Below are positions 7,392 to 9,173 of a stretch of 9,173 nucleotides of DNA, piece after piece (the first letter of the stretch is position 1; each line of letters starts with the position of its first letter). The position numbers and the translations under genes are program-made. Source of the DNA: Lachnoclostridium sp. UBA933 (GTDB lineage: Bacteria > Bacillota > Clostridia > Lachnospirales > Lachnospiraceae); the NCBI GenBank assembly GCA_002293545.1, contig DBDL01000115.1, positions 945 through 10,117 on the forward strand, in the 5' to 3' direction. Under the pieces are notes generated by a model. It saw only the letters and a program-made list of their open reading frames with translations, was not told the origin of the DNA and ran no database searches.

Positions 7392-7398
7392 AAAGGAG
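7392..7398 (+). promoter_or_regulatory. Ribosome binding site AAAGGAG for the MBOAT gene
   Basis: AAAGGAG is placed 5 nt before ATG 7404 within the 25-bp gap after the SGNH-like gene. It is the best-spaced Shine-Dalgarno in the operon and supports this start. The gap holds no hairpin that could end transcription. Confidence 0.7.
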
Positions 7399-7403
7399 TA
7401 TCT

Positions 7404-8831
7404 ATGGTTTTCAGCAGTGTTATATTTATTTTTGCATTTTTACCCTTACTGTGCGGTTTATATTTTATAGCGAATAAATCCGGCAGGAATTATATCTTAT
7501 TGGTTTTCAGCCTGGTTTTTTATGCGTGGGGAGAGCCTAAGATTATTGTTATCATGTTGATTATTGTCATGCTGGATTATTTTATGGAGGCGGGGCTCGG
7601 TGTTGTTTACCGGCAGGGGTCTGCCTATCAGAAGCTGCTTGCAAGGATACTGTTAGCGGCAACGCTGCTGAGTAATGTGGGACTTTTAGTCTATTATAAA
7701 TATTCGGTGTTCTTTATTGAGAATATCAATCATATTTTTTCGCAGAATATATCCGTACCCGACATCGTTCTTCCGATTGGGATTTCCTTTTTTACATTCC
7801 AGTCCATGAGCTATGTTTTTGATGTATACAGAAAGGACGTGGAGGCACAGTATAATCCGTTTTATGTTCTGCTGTATGTTTCATTGTTCCCCCAGCTCGT
7901 AGCGGGACCGATTGTACGCTATAAGACCGTGGAAAGTGAAATTGCGGACCGGAGAGTAACGGTTACGGATATTACGGAGGGACTTGAAAGATTTATCATC
8001 GGTCTTGCCAAGAAGCTGGTGATTGCCAATAAGACAGGAGAACTGGCAGATTTGATTTATAACGGTGATTTCCTGTCCACACCGACGATGTGGCTCGGAA
8101 CAATCGCGTATACATTACAGATATATTTTGATTTCTCCGCTTATTCGGATATGGCAATCGGTCTGGGACGTATCTTTGGGTTTCACTTTGAAGAAAACTT
8201 TAATTTCCCCTATATAGCGAAATCGGTTACGGAGTTTTGGAGAAGATGGCATATTTCGCTCAGCACATGGTTCCGGGATTATATATACATACCGTTGGGG
8301 GGAAACCGCTGTTCGGCTGTCAGAAACGTATTTAATATGCTTGCTGTCTGGCTGGTTACGGGTTTCTGGCACGGTGCCTCGTGGAATTTTATCCTTTGGG
8401 GACTTTATTATTTTATTTTTTTGTTTTTGGAGAAGTATGTATTTCGTAAGCTTCTGGACAAAATCCCCTCGTTTGTTTCACATATCTATACGCTTTTGAT
8501 TGTAGTATTCGGCTGGGTGCTTTTTCGGGCGGAAACGCTTATCGAGTGTAAGACGTACATAAAAACGATGCTGGTGCCGTCAGTCAGTGAAGATGCATGG
8601 CAGTATACGGCGATTTACCTAGAAAAGTACGGGCTATTCCTATTATTGGGATTATTGTTTAGTATGCCGGTTTATCCTTATGCCAAAAAGCTTATGAATC
8701 AATTATTGAAGCGCCGGTATCTGCTTACGAAAAAAGCACTTAAATACGCAACATTGTTGGCTTTATTTTATATTTCCGTACTATATTTAGTCAATTCAAC
8801 ATATAATCCGTTTATTTATTTCCGGTTTTAA
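7404..8831 (+). CDS. MBOAT-family membrane O-acyltransferase, AlgI/DltB-like (475 aa)
   Basis: A polytopic membrane protein with about ten or more hydrophobic segments, of normal length for bacterial MBOATs (PatA/AlgI/DltB group). Signature blocks in order are MVFSSVIFIFAFLPLLCGLY at the start, FYAWGEP (39-45), PIGISFFTFQSMSY (124-137), LFPQLVAGPI (161-170), YFDFSAYSDMAIGLG (241-255), FWRRWHISLSTWFRDYIYIP (278-297), the invariant-histidine block VTGFWHGASWNFILWG (318-333, His323), and FGWVLFRAE near 369-377. The C-terminus ends PFIYFRF, usual for the group. Family members accept an acyl group on the cytoplasmic side and pass it through the membrane to an extracytoplasmic partner, here most likely the SGNH-like protein encoded just upstream. 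The neighbouring TagF-like genes suggest a surface phosphopolymer as acceptor. No dltA/dltC-type genes are in view, so acetylation is more likely than D-alanylation, though flanking genes are unseen. Confidence 0.93.
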   Translation: MVFSSVIFIFAFLPLLCGLYFIANKSGRNYILLVFSLVFYAWGEPKIIVIMLIIVMLDYFMEAGLGVVYRQGSAYQKLLARILLAATLLSNVGLLVYYKYSVFFIENINHIFSQNISVPDIVLPIGISFFTFQSMSYVFDVYRKDVEAQYNPFYVLLYVSLFPQLVAGPIVRYKTVESEIADRRVTVTDITEGLERFIIGLAKKLVIANKTGELADLIYNGDFLSTPTMWLGTIAYTLQIYFDFSAYSDMAIGLGRIFGFHFEENFNFPYIAKSVTEFWRRWHISLSTWFRDYIYIPLGGNRCSAVRNVFNMLAVWLVTGFWHGASWNFILWGLYYFIFLFLEKYVFRKLLDKIPSFVSHIYTLLIVVFGWVLFRAETLIECKTYIKTMLVPSVSEDAWQYTAIYLEKYGLFLLLGLLFSMPVYPYAKKLMNQLLKRRYLLTKKALKYATLLALFYISVLYLVNSTYNPFIYFRF

Positions 8832-8862
8832 TAAAAACACATCATTTCGGGGAAGAATAAGT

Positions 8863-8879
8863 TTTGACAAGCCGTCAAA
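8863..8879 (+). promoter_or_regulatory. Dyad TTTGAC-N5-GTCAAA over the -35 box (candidate operator)
   Basis: This is a perfect inverted repeat with 6-bp arms (8863-8868 and 8874-8879) and a 5-bp centre AAGCC. It covers the whole -35 hexamer and part of the spacer of the promoter at 8864-8892. A dimeric regulator bound here would block RNA polymerase. It lies upstream of the predicted start of transcription, so it is not a leader RNA hairpin for that transcript, and it has no T tract to act as a terminator of the operon. The regulator is unknown. Confidence 0.45.
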
Positions 8880-8892
8880 CTGTTGATATACT
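8864..8892 (+). promoter_or_regulatory. Near-consensus sigma-A promoter for the downstream gene
   Basis: TTGACA at 8864-8869 is a perfect -35 hexamer. After exactly 17 bp comes TATACT at 8887-8892 (5 of 6 to TATAAT), with TG at 8884-8885 forming an extended -10 (TGATATACT). Transcription would start near 8899, leaving a 5' leader of about 28 nt. It marks a new transcription unit behind the MBOAT gene, although readthrough from the operon is not excluded because no terminator is visible in 8832-8863. Confidence 0.85.
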
Positions 8893-8910
8893 TATGTTAA
8901 TATTATGTCA

Positions 8911-8917
8911 GAAAGGG
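8911..8917 (+). promoter_or_regulatory. Ribosome binding site GAAAGGG
   Basis: GAAAGGG lies 9 nt before ATG 8927 and about 12 nt after the predicted transcription start. It supports that start codon for the last, truncated gene. Confidence 0.5.
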
Positions 8918-8926
8918 TCATACCGG

Positions 8927-9173
8927 ATGAAGAAGTTTTGGGGTAATAAAAACAATCAACAAGACAATCAAAAGCAGGAATTCAGAAACCAATTGCAGGA
9001 TACACATTTAAGATTATACCATTCGCGTCAGATGTTCCGGCTGGCAACGGAGTATGCCGAATATTACAACAGCGAACCGGTCCGGGAAAATGTTATTTTA
9101 TACGAGGCCTTTTTTGGGCGCGGTATGCTTTGTAATACCAACGGACTCTTTCAGGCATTTCGGAACAGAGAAG
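8927..9173 (+). CDS. N-terminus of a probable third CDP-glycerol glycerophosphotransferase-like protein, 3' truncated
   Basis: An open frame of 82 full codons starts at ATG 8927 and runs off the window end. It opens with a hydrophilic, Asn/Gln/Lys-rich stretch (MKKFWGNKNNQQDNQKQEF), then a probable helix with AEYAEYYNSEPVRENVILYE, followed by AFFGRGMLCNTNGLFQAFR. The pattern 'hydrophobic strand - LYE-x-x-x-G-x-x-x-x-CN-x-x-x-LF' is typical of the first Rossmann strand and loop in the N-terminal half of TagB/TagF-type glycerophosphotransferases, where CNP-x-A-L/I-F is common; this protein has CNTNGLF. Catalytic motifs would lie beyond the window, so the family call rests on this segment and on its neighbours. 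It has its own strong promoter and so may be regulated apart from the operon. Confidence 0.65.
   Translation, partial: MKKFWGNKNNQQDNQKQEFRNQLQDTHLRLYHSRQMFRLATEYAEYYNSEPVRENVILYEAFFGRGMLCNTNGLFQAFRNRE

Noticed and set aside
8826..8836. Palindrome TTTTAATAAAA at the end of the MBOAT gene as a terminator
   Set aside because: The arms are pure A/T with a one-base centre, with no GC stem and no following T run, so it cannot form a usual intrinsic terminator.
8905..8946. Thirteen-codon frame (MSERVIPDEEVLG) overlapping the start of the last gene
   Set aside because: It resembles the leader arrangement at 386-433, but it has no Shine-Dalgarno and starts only about 6 nt after the predicted transcription start. 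The real gene has its own ribosome site.

Overview
The window looks like part of a cell-surface polysaccharide or teichoic-acid-type locus from a low-to-moderate-GC Gram-positive bacterium. The likeliest group is a gut-type Clostridia/Lachnospiraceae member. This placement is an inference from AG-rich Shine-Dalgarno sites, a near-consensus sigma-A promoter, AT-leaning codon use with many CCGG-type codon pairs, and the protein families present. All recognised genes lie on the + strand.

Layout: (1) Positions 1-375 hold the 3' end of a left-handed beta-helix (hexapeptide repeat) acyltransferase with a long charged C-terminal tail. (2) Positions 376-425 are a short junction with a strong Shine-Dalgarno, a possible 15-codon leader ORF and a 12-bp tandem repeat. 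(3) Positions 426-3500 encode a 1024-residue protein with a CDP-glycerol glycerophosphotransferase (TagF/TagB-like) C-terminal domain. About 600 residues precede that domain and contain an internally duplicated, probably beta-rich module. (4) Positions 3508-6171 encode an 887-residue fusion of a GT2 glycosyltransferase and a second TagF-like domain. (5) Positions 6176-7378 encode a membrane-anchored DHHW/AlgX-type SGNH-like protein. (6) Positions 7404-8831 encode an MBOAT-family membrane O-acyltransferase (AlgI/DltB-like). (7) Positions 8832-8926 are an intergenic region with a very good promoter and a dyad over its -35 box. (8) Positions 8927-9173 are the start of a third protein resembling glycerophosphotransferases, cut by the window end.

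The four complete genes are separated by 7, 4 and 25 bp and no terminator is visible between them, so they very probably form one operon, perhaps beginning upstream with the acyltransferase. The working model is inferred, not demonstrated. The GT2/TagF-like enzymes would build a phosphoglycerol-containing (or other CDP-polyol-derived) surface polymer on the cytoplasmic face. The MBOAT would then pass acyl groups across the membrane to the extracytoplasmic SGNH-like protein, which would O-acylate the polymer. No mobile elements, CRISPR arrays, rRNA or tRNA genes were seen. The individual enzyme families are known. The less ordinary points are the duplicated N-terminal architecture of the 1024-residue protein, the leader-ORF arrangement at its start, and the polymerase plus O-acylation gene combination.
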